64,000 nt of DNA from Desulfofustis limnaeus (GTDB lineage: Bacteria; Desulfobacterota; Desulfobulbia; Desulfobulbales; Desulfocapsaceae), in assembly GCF_023169885.1 (NCBI RefSeq), contig NZ_AP025516.1:1240001-1304000 (forward strand), read 5' to 3'. The notes under the pieces are model-generated. The model ran no database searches. It was not told the DNA's origin and saw nothing but the letters and a program-made list of their open reading frames with translations. Shown here one piece after another: positions 33,712-42,306 of the stretch (positions are counted from its first letter, which is position 1; the number at the start of each line of letters is the position of its first letter). A program made the position numbers and the translations under genes.

Positions 33712-35360
33712 GCAAGATTAGCGGCAATACCCAGGGGCTCAAAAAGAGCCAATTACGCCAGCTCGAGCGAATCTCCAGCCGACGGGCACCCCGGGAACAG
33801 ATCATCAGCCCGGAGATGGCCCGCTCCCTCTGCGAGCTGTCGCATGAGCTCAATCGTCAGATCGGCCTGCTGATCCACCGCTCCGGCAAGATCGAGGCGG
33901 TGATCGTCGGTGATTACGGGTCCCTGCTGATCCCGGCCCTGCCGCCGCAGCGGGCCACCGGCGGGCGGTTGCGCGGCCTGCGGCTGGTCCATACCCATCC
34001 CGGCGGCGAAGACCTGACGGACGACGACCTGATGGACCTGGTCTTTCTCCGGCTCGATCTGATCGCGGTGCTGAAGATCGCCCGTGACGGCCTGCCGGAG
34101 CGGCTCTACGCCGCTCATCTGCTGCCTTCAGGCGAGGAAGGCCGGGCCTGGCAGTTTCTCGACCCGGTGCATCCGGCCGCCCAGCAGGTCTCTTTCACCG
34201 GTTTGGTGGAGGCACTGGAGCAGGAGTTCAGCCGCAGACAGCGTACCGCCGAGGTCGATCAGGGGCGGGACCGGGCCATTTTGATCAGCGTCAGCACCGA
34301 GCCGCGGGATCAGGCCGAGGCCTCCCTGGCCGAGCTTACCGAACTGGCGCGCAGCGACGATATCATTGTGCTCGATCGGGTCCTGCAACGCCGCTCGCGC
34401 ATCAACCCCCGGTATATTCTCGGCAAGGGGCGGCTTTCCGACATCGTCATTCGGGCCCTGCGGCTCGATGCCAACCTGTTGTTGTTCAACCAGGAACTCA
34501 ACCCGTCGCAGATCCGGTCGATCACCGATTTCACCGATCTGCGCGTCATCGATCGCACCCAGTTGATCCTCGATATCTTCGCCCATCGGGCCAGGAGCCG
34601 GGAGGGCAAGCTGCAGGTGGAGATGGCCCAGCTCAAATACCTGTTGCCGCGCCTCAGCTCCCGGGACGACGCCCTGTCCCGGCTGACCGGCGGCATCGGC
34701 GCCCGCGGTCCCGGTGAAACCAAGCTGGAGATCGACCGGCGCCGGATCAACGACCGTCTGGCCCGCTTGGCCAATGAACTCAAGGAGGTAGGCAGCGAGC
34801 GCTATCGCCGCCGGGCCCGTCGCCGCAAGAAGGATCTGCCGGTCCTCTCCCTGGTCGGTTATACCAATGCCGGCAAATCAACCTTGCTCAACACCCTTAC
34901 CGACAGCGCCATCGTCGCCGAGGACAAGCTCTTCGCCACGCTCGATCCCACCAGCCGGCGCCTGCGTTTTCCCGAAGAGATGGAGGTCATCATCACCGAT
35001 ACGGTGGGCTTCATCGACAACCTGCCGGAAGACCTGCTCCTGGCCTTCAAGGCAACGCTGGAAGAACTCGAGGAGGCGGATCTACTGCTCCATGTCATCG
35101 ATTACTCCAACCCCGCGTACCGTCATCAGATGCACGTCGTGCAGCGGCTGCTGCAGGAACTGGAGTTGGACAACCTGCCGATCCTGGCGGTCTTCAACAA
35201 GCTTGATCGGGTCCAGATGAGTGCGGAGCGATGGCGGCAGATCGAGGCGGAAGGGGTGGGGGTCAGCGCCCTGGATCAGGCGACACTGAGCCCGCTCCTG
35301 GAGCGGGCCCAGCAGCTGATGAAAAAAGCGCTGGCCACCCGCGATCAGGGCTGCAGGTAG
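33708..35360 (+). CDS. hflX: GTPase HflX, apparently starting at ATA
   Basis: HflX is a ribosome-binding GTPase that splits stalled or hibernating 70S ribosomes. G-motifs are GYTNAGKSTLLN and DTVGFIDNLPEDLL, and the N-terminal domain has LVHTHPGGEDLTDDDL, marking the long form. The first ATG, at 33816, is preceded by 36 in-frame codons reading KISGNTQGLKKSQLRQLER, which belong to the family's N-terminus. No ATG, GTG or TTG exists in that extension. GGGAGGA (33695-33701) sits six bases before ATA 33708, which overlaps the cytochrome stop as ATAA. An ATA start, or a mutated or misread ATG, is the best explanation. The 3' end overlaps the convergent PilZ gene. Confidence 0.9.
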   Translation: MSKISGNTQGLKKSQLRQLERISSRRAPREQIISPEMARSLCELSHELNRQIGLLIHRSGKIEAVIVGDYGSLLIPALPPQRATGGRLRGLRLVHTHPGGEDLTDDDLMDLVFLRLDLIAVLKIARDGLPERLYAAHLLPSGEEGRAWQFLDPVHPAAQQVSFTGLVEALEQEFSRRQRTAEVDQGRDRAILISVSTEPRDQAEASLAELTELARSDDIIVLDRVLQRRSRINPRYILGKGRLSDIVIRALRLDANLLLFNQELNPSQIRSITDFTDLRVIDRTQLILDIFAHRARSREGKLQVEMAQLKYLLPRLSSRDDALSRLTGGIGARGPGETKLEIDRRRINDRLARLANELKEVGSERYRRRARRRKKDLPVLSLVGYTNAGKSTLLNTLTDSAIVAEDKLFATLDPTSRRLRFPEEMEVIITDTVGFIDNLPEDLLLAFKATLEELEEADLLLHVIDYSNPAYRHQMHVVQRLLQELELDNLPILAVFNKLDRVQMSAERWRQIEAEGVGVSALDQATLSPLLERAQQLMKKALATRDQGCR

Positions 35361-35818
35361 AACCCGAGATCCTTGTCGAAGGCCTGGTGGCTGTTGAATT
35401 CGCAGCCGATCCGGTTGCGGTCCACCGAACGGACCACCACTTCCTTCTGCAACCGACTCTGTTTCCGGTTGTCCAGGGTAAAATCAAGCAGTGCCCGTTG
35501 GCCGACCTTGATTGAATGAACCCCGGAAACGGTGAAACCGATGCCGTTTCTCGACACGTCATAGATCTTCGCCGGTCCGCCGCCACCCCCATTGGAAAGG
35601 ATGCGATACGTCCCCTGGAGTTCGGCCCGCTTGCGATAATTACGGCGGAACTCAAGGGTTAGGGGAAAACCGATGCCGCACGAGCAGTTGACCTTGATGG
35701 TGTGCTTTCTGCCCCGATATTGGTCGACCCGGGCCTGCCGGGTCAGGCCGCATTGCGGGCAGGTGATGGTGGCTTGGCCTTCGTCGGAAACATAAATTTT
35801 TTCCAGAACCTGTCTCAT
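35345..35818 (-). CDS. PilZ-domain protein with N-terminal zinc-ribbon-like region
   Basis: The protein of about 157 residues starts with a cysteine pair module (CPQCG, about residue 20, and NCSCG, about residue 44) likely to bind zinc. The C-terminal PilZ domain (about 60-150) has the c-di-GMP-binding pair NYRKRAEL (RxxxR) and DVSRNGIGF (D-x-S-x-x-G). It is thus a candidate c-di-GMP effector. The ATG at 35818 is chosen; the longer frame adds 18 hydrophobic, unlikely residues, and neither start has a clear ribosome site. Its last 16 bases overlap the end of hflX on the other strand. Target process unknown. Confidence 0.82.
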   Translation of the reverse strand: MRQVLEKIYVSDEGQATITCPQCGLTRQARVDQYRGRKHTIKVNCSCGIGFPLTLEFRRNYRKRAELQGTYRILSNGGGGGPAKIYDVSRNGIGFTVSGVHSIKVGQRALLDFTLDNRKQSRLQKEVVVRSVDRNRIGCEFNSHQAFDKDLGFYLQP

Positions 35819-35986
35819 GATCGCCGATTGAGATACATGTAAGAAAAAAAAACGGAAAACAACATCCCCCACTTCTTATGATAGCTATTTTTCGATGCAG
35901 GTCAAAGAAAATGAACCTGGCGGGAAGATTGAGGCTCGGGGGCGGCGGGGAGGGGGCGAGCGGATGGTTCTGCCGCGGCTGCCGGG

Positions 35987-36157
35987 TCAGTCGTAGATAA
36001 CGGCGTTGTATTTTTCCAGGATCAGTTCGGTTTCTTCATCGAGTTGGGCGGCGACTTCGTGCAGGGCAAACTGGCGCCCGCACCGGGTACAGCGCATCCT
36101 GATCCGCCGGCAGCTGCGCAGCACTTCGAGATCGCCTTGACAGTGAGCGCACTTCAT
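35987..36157 (-). CDS. Small zinc-ribbon protein downstream of pyrE
   Basis: The 56-residue protein begins MKCAHCQGDLEVLRSC and continues RMRCTRCGRQFALHEV, giving two CxxC pairs about 16 residues apart, a classical zinc ribbon. The C-terminal half is an acidic helix ending in YNAVIYD. The start overlaps the pyrE stop as ATGA, showing translational coupling. The cysteine spacing and clean coupling argue that it is real. Function unknown; a nucleic-acid or protein contact role is possible. Confidence 0.75.
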   Translation of the reverse strand: MKCAHCQGDLEVLRSCRRIRMRCTRCGRQFALHEVAAQLDEETELILEKYNAVIYD

Positions 36158-36711
36158 GGCGTGCCCTGCAGCTCCTTTTTGGTGAACAGCGCCTTGAGCT
36201 CAAAGCCGCGTGCGGCCAGGTTTTCGGCGCCGCCTTCCTGGCGGTCGACGATGGTGACCACGATGCCCACGGAAAAACCGGCGGCCTCCACTCGATCGAT
36301 GACCTTGAGCAGGGTACCGCCGGTGGTGACCACATCTTCGATGAGCGCCACCGCACCGCCGGCCGGCAGGTTTTTCAGGCCTTCGATATAATTGCCGGTA
36401 CCGTGTCCCTTGGCCTCCTTGCGCACGATGAAGGCGGGGATGGGCCGGTTCTCCAGAAAGCTGACGATGGAAACGGCGGTGACCAGCGGGTCGGCTCCCA
36501 GAGTCATGCCGCCGACGGCATCGATCTCGCGGCCACAATCCCTGATCAGGGTGAAGAGCAGCTTACCGCACAGGTACGCCCCTTCGGCGCTGAGCGTGGT
36601 TTGTTTGCCGTCGATGTAAAAATCCGAGGTCTTGCCGGAGGTGAGGGTGAAGCTGCCTTCACGGTACGACTTCTCCAGCAGGATGGCCTTTAATCGTTCT
36701 TTATCGTTCAT
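36154..36711 (-). CDS. pyrE: Orotate phosphoribosyltransferase
   Basis: PyrE makes OMP from orotate and PRPP in pyrimidine synthesis. The 185-residue protein has the PRPP loop ALIEDVVTTGGTLL (about 117-130), GSFTLTSGKTSDFYID at the N-terminus and the flexible catalytic loop VRKEAKGHGTGNYIEG. The start at 36711 follows GGAAG by six bases; the open frame extends 36 codons upstream without support. It is divergent from glmS and co-transcribed with the small zinc-ribbon gene. Confidence 0.95.
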   Translation of the reverse strand: MNDKERLKAILLEKSYREGSFTLTSGKTSDFYIDGKQTTLSAEGAYLCGKLLFTLIRDCGREIDAVGGMTLGADPLVTAVSIVSFLENRPIPAFIVRKEAKGHGTGNYIEGLKNLPAGGAVALIEDVVTTGGTLLKVIDRVEAAGFSVGIVVTIVDRQEGGAENLAARGFELKALFTKKELQGTP

Positions 36712-36843
36712 GCGTACTTCCGGATATTTAATCTTTCTTTCCAGCGGGTTGACCAACAGCGATGGTACCTTTTTTTTCCGTCGAGGCAAAGAAAAAACTC
36801 GCCAAACGAAAAAACACAATGGTACGTTGCCGATGCAGCGGCC

Positions 36844-36864
36844 GTCGCCGGCTGCCCCGGCGAC
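36844..36864 (+). promoter_or_regulatory. Hairpin in the glmS leader
   Basis: GTCGCCGG (36844-36851) pairs perfectly with CCGGCGAC (36857-36864) around a five-base loop, 24 bases before the glmS ribosome site. It is not a glmS ribozyme, which is far larger. It may be a pause or mRNA-stability element. Confidence 0.3.
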
Positions 36865-36899
36865 TTCTGTCGTTATCGATCGATCAGCAGGAGAATTCC

Positions 36900-38741
36900 A
36901 TGTGCGGCATAGTTGGTTATATCGGCAAACGCCGGGTGGTCCCGGTGTTGTTGGAAGGCTTGAAACGGCTTGAGTATCGTGGTTACGACTCGGCCGGCGT
37001 GGTGTATCTGCAGGACAACGAACTGCGCCGCTATCGCTGCCGGGGCAAGCTCGCCGGTCTCGAGGCGGCGGTCTCGGCGGCCCTCGGTTCCCCAGCCTAT
37101 ACCGGGCTCGGCCATACCCGCTGGGCCACCCACGGCGCCCCCACCGAGCAGAACGCCCACCCCCACACCGACTGCAGCGGACGGCTGGTGGTGGTGCACA
37201 ACGGCATCATCGAGAACTACCATTCGCTCCGCGAGGAGTTGATCGGCAAGGGGCACCGGTTCACCTCCGAGACCGACACCGAAGTACTGGCCCATCTCAT
37301 TGAAGAGCATCTCGAGGGTGACCTGGTGGCGGCGGTGCGAGCCAGCCTGCGCCGGGTGGAAGGGTCCTATGCCGTCGGGGTGATGTGCGCCGATCACCCC
37401 GACCTGCTGGTGGCGGCCCGCAACCACAGCCCCCTGGTCCTTGGCGTGGAAGAGGACGGCTCGTCGTTCATGGCCTCCGATGTCCCGGCCCTGTTGCCGT
37501 ATACCCGGCAGGTCCTGTACCTCAACGATGAGGAGCTGGCGGTATTGAGAGACGGGGCACGGCAGATCTACCGGCTGGACAGCGGCGAACCGGTGCAGCG
37601 GGACATCACCGTCATCGACTGGAACGCCGCCATGGCGGAGAAGGCGGGCTTCAAACACTTCATGCTCAAGGAGATCTTTGAGCAGCCGCAAGCCATCACC
37701 AATACGGTGAGCGGCCGAATCAACCTGGAGACCGGCGAGGTGGTGCTGCCCGAGCTCACCCTCGGCGCCGACGCCTTGGCGACCATCGAGCGCATCAGCC
37801 TGGTGGCCTGCGGCACCTCCTGGCACGCCGCCCTGGTGGCCAAATACTGGATTGAAAAATATGCCGGCATCCCGGTGGAGGTCGATATCGCCTCGGAATT
37901 TCGCTACCGGTCGCTGCTGGTCAACGACCGGGTGCTGACCCTGGCCATCTCCCAGTCCGGCGAGACCGCCGATACCCTGGCCGGCATCCGCCGGGCCGCC
38001 CGGCTCGGCTCCCGGGTGATCACCATCTGCAACGTGGTGGGCTCGACCATGACCCGGGAGGCGGACGGCACCATCTATACCCACGCCGGGCCGGAGATCG
38101 GCGTGGCCTCTACCAAGGCCTTCATCTCCCAGCTGGCGGCCCTGTTTCTCTTCACCCTCTATCTGGCCCAGGTGAGACAGGCCATCCCTGCCGAACAGCG
38201 CCGCCGCCTCGGCCAGCAGCTGATCGACAGTGCCCGGGTGATCGAGCAGCTGCTGCCGCGGGTCCGTGAGCAGATCGGGACGATGATCGAGTCCTTCTAC
38301 GCCTGCCGGGACTTTCTCTTCGTCGGTCGCGGCGTCAATTTCCCGATTGCCCTGGAGGGGGCGCTCAAGCTCAAGGAGATCTCCTATATCCACGCCGAAG
38401 GTTACGCCGCCGGTGAGCTGAAGCATGGGCCGATCGCGCTGATCGATCGGGACATGCCGGTCCTGGCCATCGTCCCGCAGGACGCGGTCTACCAGAAGAC
38501 CGTCTCCAACATCGAGGAGATCAAGGCCCGGCAGGGGCGGCTGATCCTGATCGGGACCGAGGGTGATACGCACCTGCGCACCATCAGCGACGATATCATC
38601 TATCTGCCGGAGGTGCACGAGGATCTCAACCCGCTCATCTACACCATCCCGGCCCAGCTGCTCTCCTACGAGATTGCCGTCCGCCGGGGCTGCGATGTGG
38701 ATCAACCGCGCAACCTGGCCAAAAGCGTAACGGTTGAATAG
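36900..38741 (+). CDS. glmS: Glutamine-fructose-6-phosphate aminotransferase
   Basis: GlmS makes glucosamine-6-phosphate, the first step to UDP-GlcNAc for peptidoglycan and lipid A. The 613-residue protein begins MCGIVGYIG, and Cys2 is the N-terminal nucleophile after Met removal, which fixes this start; AGGAG lies six bases upstream. The glutaminase domain has GHTRWATHGAPTEQNAHPH. Two SIS domains follow (AISQSGETADT and GVASTKAF), and the C-terminal tail PRNLAKSVTVE is typical. The frame is open upstream, but without family support. Confidence 0.98.
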   Translation: MCGIVGYIGKRRVVPVLLEGLKRLEYRGYDSAGVVYLQDNELRRYRCRGKLAGLEAAVSAALGSPAYTGLGHTRWATHGAPTEQNAHPHTDCSGRLVVVHNGIIENYHSLREELIGKGHRFTSETDTEVLAHLIEEHLEGDLVAAVRASLRRVEGSYAVGVMCADHPDLLVAARNHSPLVLGVEEDGSSFMASDVPALLPYTRQVLYLNDEELAVLRDGARQIYRLDSGEPVQRDITVIDWNAAMAEKAGFKHFMLKEIFEQPQAITNTVSGRINLETGEVVLPELTLGADALATIERISLVACGTSWHAALVAKYWIEKYAGIPVEVDIASEFRYRSLLVNDRVLTLAISQSGETADTLAGIRRAARLGSRVITICNVVGSTMTREADGTIYTHAGPEIGVASTKAFISQLAALFLFTLYLAQVRQAIPAEQRRRLGQQLIDSARVIEQLLPRVREQIGTMIESFYACRDFLFVGRGVNFPIALEGALKLKEISYIHAEGYAAGELKHGPIALIDRDMPVLAIVPQDAVYQKTVSNIEEIKARQGRLILIGTEGDTHLRTISDDIIYLPEVHEDLNPLIYTIPAQLLSYEIAVRRGCDVDQPRNLAKSVTVE

Positions 38742-38765
38742 CGGGTAACGGGCAAGGGTGTCTCC

Positions 38766-39932
38766 ATGACGGTTCTCGGTATTGATGTGCTGCTCGACGC
38801 GGATGCTCCCTGGCCGCGGGGCGCCCGGCTCGGGCTGCTGTGCAACCACGCCTCGCTGAACGGCGCCCTGGTGCACAGCCGGCTGTTGCTGCACAAGCGG
38901 TTCGGCGCCGATCTGCGCTGCCTGCTGTCGCCACAGCACGGCTTTTTTGCCGAGAAGCAGGACAACATGATCGAGTCCGATCACGCCGTCGATGCGGCCA
39001 CCGGCCTGCCGGTGTTCAGCCTGTACGGCGAGACGAGGCGGCCGACCCCGCAGATGCTGGATTATTTCGACATCTTGCTGATCGACCTGCCCGATGTCGG
39101 TACCCGCGTCTACACCTTCCTCTACACCATGGGCTATTGCCTGGAGGCCGCCGCCCGGGCCGGCAAGAAGGTGGTGGTCCTGGACCGGCCCAACCCGATC
39201 GGCGGTACGGCGCTGGAAGGAAATATCCTGCAGGAAGAAATGACTTCTTTTGTCGGGCTTTATCCGCTACCCATGCGTCACGGCCTGACCTTCGGCGAGT
39301 TGGCCCGCTACATCAACGGGGAATACGGTCTCGGCGTCGACCTGCAGGTGGTGGCGATGCGGGGGTGGCAGCGGGAGATGTACTTTGCCGATACGGCGCT
39401 GCCCTGGGTCTTCCCGTCGCCGAACATGCCGAGCCCGCAGACGGCGCTGGTCTATCCCGGCCAGGTGATCTGGGAGGGGACCAACGTCTCGGAAGGGCGC
39501 GGCACCACCCTGCCGTTCGAATTGTTCGGGGCCCCCTATTGGCGCACCGATGAGTTGCTGGAGAAGCTGCGCACCATCGACCTGCCCGGCTGTCTGCTGC
39601 GGCCGTTGGTCTTTTCTCCCACCTCGGGCAAGTGGGCCGGCGAGAATTGTTACGGCTTCCAGCTGCACGTGACCGAGAGGAGACACTTCCTGCCCTATCG
39701 CACGGCGCTGGCCCTGCTGCAGGCGGCCCGGCTGCTCTACCCGGAATCGTTTGCCTACAAAGAGCCGCCGTACGAATATGAATATGAGAAGCTGCCGCTC
39801 GACCTGATTCTCGGGGATCGGAGCGTGCGTACCCGCCTCGAGGCTGGTGAGCCGGTAGTCGAAATCGAGCGCAGCTGGCAGCCGCAGCTGGCCGCTTTTG
39901 CTAAACTGCGGCAGTCGTACCTGCTTTACTGA
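38766..39932 (+). CDS. DUF1343/NamZ-like exo-beta-N-acetylmuramidase
   Basis: The 388-residue protein belongs to the DUF1343/YbbC family, whose characterised member NamZ releases MurNAc from the non-reducing end of muropeptide glycans. Family blocks are RLGLLCNHAS, LLSPQHGFF, IDLPDVGTRVYTFLYTM and LDRPNPIGG. There is no signal peptide, so a cytosolic location is expected, unlike many secreted relatives. It lies 24 bases after glmS and just before lpxD. With the MurU-like and AmgK-like genes at 43.2-45.2 kb it would form a MurNAc-recycling route; this is inference. Confidence 0.85.
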   Translation: MTVLGIDVLLDADAPWPRGARLGLLCNHASLNGALVHSRLLLHKRFGADLRCLLSPQHGFFAEKQDNMIESDHAVDAATGLPVFSLYGETRRPTPQMLDYFDILLIDLPDVGTRVYTFLYTMGYCLEAAARAGKKVVVLDRPNPIGGTALEGNILQEEMTSFVGLYPLPMRHGLTFGELARYINGEYGLGVDLQVVAMRGWQREMYFADTALPWVFPSPNMPSPQTALVYPGQVIWEGTNVSEGRGTTLPFELFGAPYWRTDELLEKLRTIDLPGCLLRPLVFSPTSGKWAGENCYGFQLHVTERRHFLPYRTALALLQAARLLYPESFAYKEPPYEYEYEKLPLDLILGDRSVRTRLEAGEPVVEIERSWQPQLAAFAKLRQSYLLY

Positions 39933-39946
39933 GAGGAGACAACTCC

Positions 39947-40993
39947 ATGAATAAACACTATACCGTGGGCCAGTTGGCCGCCCTGGTGGAAGGCGAGGTG
40001 ATCGGTGACAAGGAGCTGGTTATCGACGGTTTCGGGCCGCTCGATGCGGCCCAGCCGGGCCAGCTCAGCTTCCTGGCCAAGGCCGGCGGCCGCGAGGCGC
40101 TGGAAAAATCGGCCGCCTCGGCCTTTCTCGTGCCGCACGATTTCAGCTGCGAAGGCCGGGCCTTGATCAGGGTGCGTGACCCCTACCTGGCCGCGGCCAT
40201 CATCCAGAATGAGCTGCTGCGCCGGCCGTTCGTGGCCGCCGGTATCCATCAACGGGCCGTGGTCGGGGCCGACTGCTCGTTATCCGCGGAGATCAGCGTC
40301 GGGCCGCTGGCGGTGCTTGGTGAGCGGGTGCGGCTTGGCGCCCGAGTGAGCATCGGGGCCGGGGCAGTGATCGGCGCGGAGGTGAGCATCGGCGACGATT
40401 GCGTGATCCACCCCAACGTCACCATCGAGCCGCGCTGCCGCATCGGCAACCGGGTGATCATCCATGCCGGCACGGTCATCGGCAGCGACGGATACGGCTA
40501 TGCCACCGATCGCCACGGCAATCATGTCAAGCGGCCGCAGCTGGGCATCGTCCAGATCGACGACGACGTGGAGATCGGCGCCAACTGCTGCATCGATCGA
40601 GCCACCTTCGGCGTCACCCGGATCAGGTCTGGCGCAAAGATCGATAATCTGGTACAGATTGCCCACAACGTCGAGGTGGGTGAGAACAGCCTGATCGTCG
40701 CCCAAGTGGGCCTGGCCGGCTCCACGGTCCTCGGCCGCAATGTGGTGTTTGGCGGTCAGGCCGGGGCGGCCGGTCATCAGACCATCGGCGACCGGACGAT
40801 GGTGGCCGGCAAGGCGGCGGTGCACGGTGATCAACCGCCCGGCTCGATGCTGGCCGGGGTACCGGCCATTCCCGCCAAACAATGGTTCAAGGCCGCCAAC
40901 CTGTTCGGCAAGCTGCCGGATCTGGCGAAGGATCTGCGGCAGCTGAAGAAAGAGGTGGCCGCTTTGCGGGAGAAGGACGAACCCTCGTCGTGA
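39947..40993 (+). CDS. lpxD: UDP-3-O-acylglucosamine N-acyltransferase
   Basis: LpxD adds the N-linked 3-hydroxyacyl chain in lipid A synthesis. The 348-residue protein has the uridine-binding N-domain (about 1-100), a left-handed beta helix of hexapeptide repeats (about 105-300) with the catalytic-histidine region VQIAHNVEVGENSLI, and a C-terminal helix. AGGAG lies nine bases before the ATG. It opens the lpxD-fabZ-lpxA-lpxI cluster. Confidence 0.97.
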   Translation: MNKHYTVGQLAALVEGEVIGDKELVIDGFGPLDAAQPGQLSFLAKAGGREALEKSAASAFLVPHDFSCEGRALIRVRDPYLAAAIIQNELLRRPFVAAGIHQRAVVGADCSLSAEISVGPLAVLGERVRLGARVSIGAGAVIGAEVSIGDDCVIHPNVTIEPRCRIGNRVIIHAGTVIGSDGYGYATDRHGNHVKRPQLGIVQIDDDVEIGANCCIDRATFGVTRIRSGAKIDNLVQIAHNVEVGENSLIVAQVGLAGSTVLGRNVVFGGQAGAAGHQTIGDRTMVAGKAAVHGDQPPGSMLAGVPAIPAKQWFKAANLFGKLPDLAKDLRQLKKEVAALREKDEPSS

Positions 40994-41005
40994 TGGAGTG
41001 AGGAC

Positions 41006-41458
41006 ATGGAAGATATAGCCGTCAAAGAGCCCATCGACATCATGGGCATCATGCGCTTGTTGCCGCATCGTTACCCCTTTCTGCTGGTGGACCGGATCAC
41101 CTCGCTGGTGCCCGGCAAAACGGTGGCCGGCATCAAGAACGTAACCATGAACGAGCCCTTTTTTCAGGGCCATTTTCCGTCTCGGCCGGTGATGCCGGGG
41201 GTCCTGATCCTCGAAGGGATGGCCCAAGTGGGTGGCTGCATGGCGTACCACAGCCTGCCCGATACGGTGGGGGAAAAGCTGATCTATTTCGCCGGCATCG
41301 ACAAGGCGCGCTTTCGTCGGCCGGTGGTGCCCGGCGATCAGATCCTCTTTCAACTGGAACTGCTGAAGATGAAGCGGATGGTCATGGTCATGGACGGCAC
41401 GGCGTTTGTCGACGGCCAACTGGTGGCCGAAGCGCAACTGATGGCCAGCTTCGGCTGA
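41006..41458 (+). CDS. fabZ: 3-hydroxyacyl-ACP dehydratase
   Basis: FabZ dehydrates 3-hydroxyacyl-ACP in fatty-acid synthesis and competes with LpxA/LpxD for the hydroxyacyl pool. The 150-residue hot-dog-fold protein has catalytic His in [12 protein letters not shown] and Glu in [12 protein letters not shown]. Its place between lpxD and lpxA is conserved in Gram-negatives. The start follows GAGTGAGGAC directly after lpxD (12 bases). Confidence 0.98.
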   Translation: MEDIAVKEPIDIMGIMRLLPHRYPFLLVDRITSLVPGKTVAGIKNVTMNEPFFQGHFPSRPVMPGVLILEGMAQVGGCMAYHSLPDTVGEKLIYFAGIDKARFRRPVVPGDQILFQLELLKMKRMVMVMDGTAFVDGQLVAEAQLMASFG

Positions 41459-41508
41459 GCGTTGCCCGAACCAAAGCAAGCACGCAACGAGTAAGGACTA
41501 CACGATAT

Positions 41509-42306
41509 ATGAGCATTCATGAAACAGCGGTCGTCGATGCCACGGCCGAGCTGGATTCTTCCGTGGTCGTCGGCCCCTATGCCGTCATCGGTCCCCAGGT
41601 CAAGATCGGGGCCGCCACGCGGGTCGAACCGCACGCCGTGGTCAACGGCCCGACGACGATCGGTGAGCGGAACCTGATCGGCAGCTTCGCCACCGTGGGT
41701 GGTGCCCCCCAGGATCTGAGCTACCGGGGTGAACCGACCGAGCTGATCATCGGCAACGACAACCAGATCCGGGAATACGCCTCGATCCACCGCGGTACCC
41801 CGCACGGCCGGGGCAAGACTGTGATCGGCAACCATTGTCTGCTGATGGCCTATATCCACATCGCCCATGACTGCCAGATCGGCGACAACGTCATCATGGC
41901 CAACGTGGCCACGCTGGCCGGTCACGTGCAGGTGGGGGAACGGGCCTCCATCGGCGGCCTGGTGGCGGTGCACCAGTTCTGCCGGATCGGCGCCTATTCC
42001 TATATCGGCGGTGTCTCCGGGCTCAGCCTCGATGTCCCTCCCTATGTCATCGTGGCCGGGATCAGGGATCGAACCAGGGTCTCGGGGATCAACAAGGTCG
42101 GCTTGCGGCGCAACGGCTTCAGCCGGGAGACCATTGCCAACCTGGACGCGGTCTTCCGCATCATCTACCGCTCGCCGAACCTGCTTCTCAAGGACGCGTT
42201 GGAACTGGCCCGTAAGGATTTTCCCGATTGCCCAGAAGTGGCGCGGATGGTTGAGTTCTTCGAGACCTCGAAGCGCGGCGTCGTGCGGCGCACGGAAGAG
42301 GATTGA
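41509..42306 (+). CDS. lpxA: UDP-N-acetylglucosamine acyltransferase
   Basis: LpxA catalyses the first lipid A step, O-acylation of UDP-GlcNAc. The 265-residue protein is a hexapeptide-repeat beta helix with a C-terminal helical domain. The catalytic histidine lies in YIHIAHDCQIGDNV, and REYASIHRGT and GLNKVGLRR-like ISGINKVGLRRNGF are family blocks. Its stop overlaps the lpxI ATG by one base. Confidence 0.97.
   Translation: MSIHETAVVDATAELDSSVVVGPYAVIGPQVKIGAATRVEPHAVVNGPTTIGERNLIGSFATVGGAPQDLSYRGEPTELIIGNDNQIREYASIHRGTPHGRGKTVIGNHCLLMAYIHIAHDCQIGDNVIMANVATLAGHVQVGERASIGGLVAVHQFCRIGAYSYIGGVSGLSLDVPPYVIVAGIRDRTRVSGINKVGLRRNGFSRETIANLDAVFRIIYRSPNLLLKDALELARKDFPDCPEVARMVEFFETSKRGVVRRTEED

Noticed and set aside
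36844-36899. glmS ribozyme/riboswitch
   Set aside because: The leader before glmS is short and holds only one small hairpin; the conserved core of the glmS ribozyme is absent.
36873-38984. 703-residue open frame antisense to glmS
   Set aside because: It is a codon-bias shadow of glmS, with no domain and no start signal.
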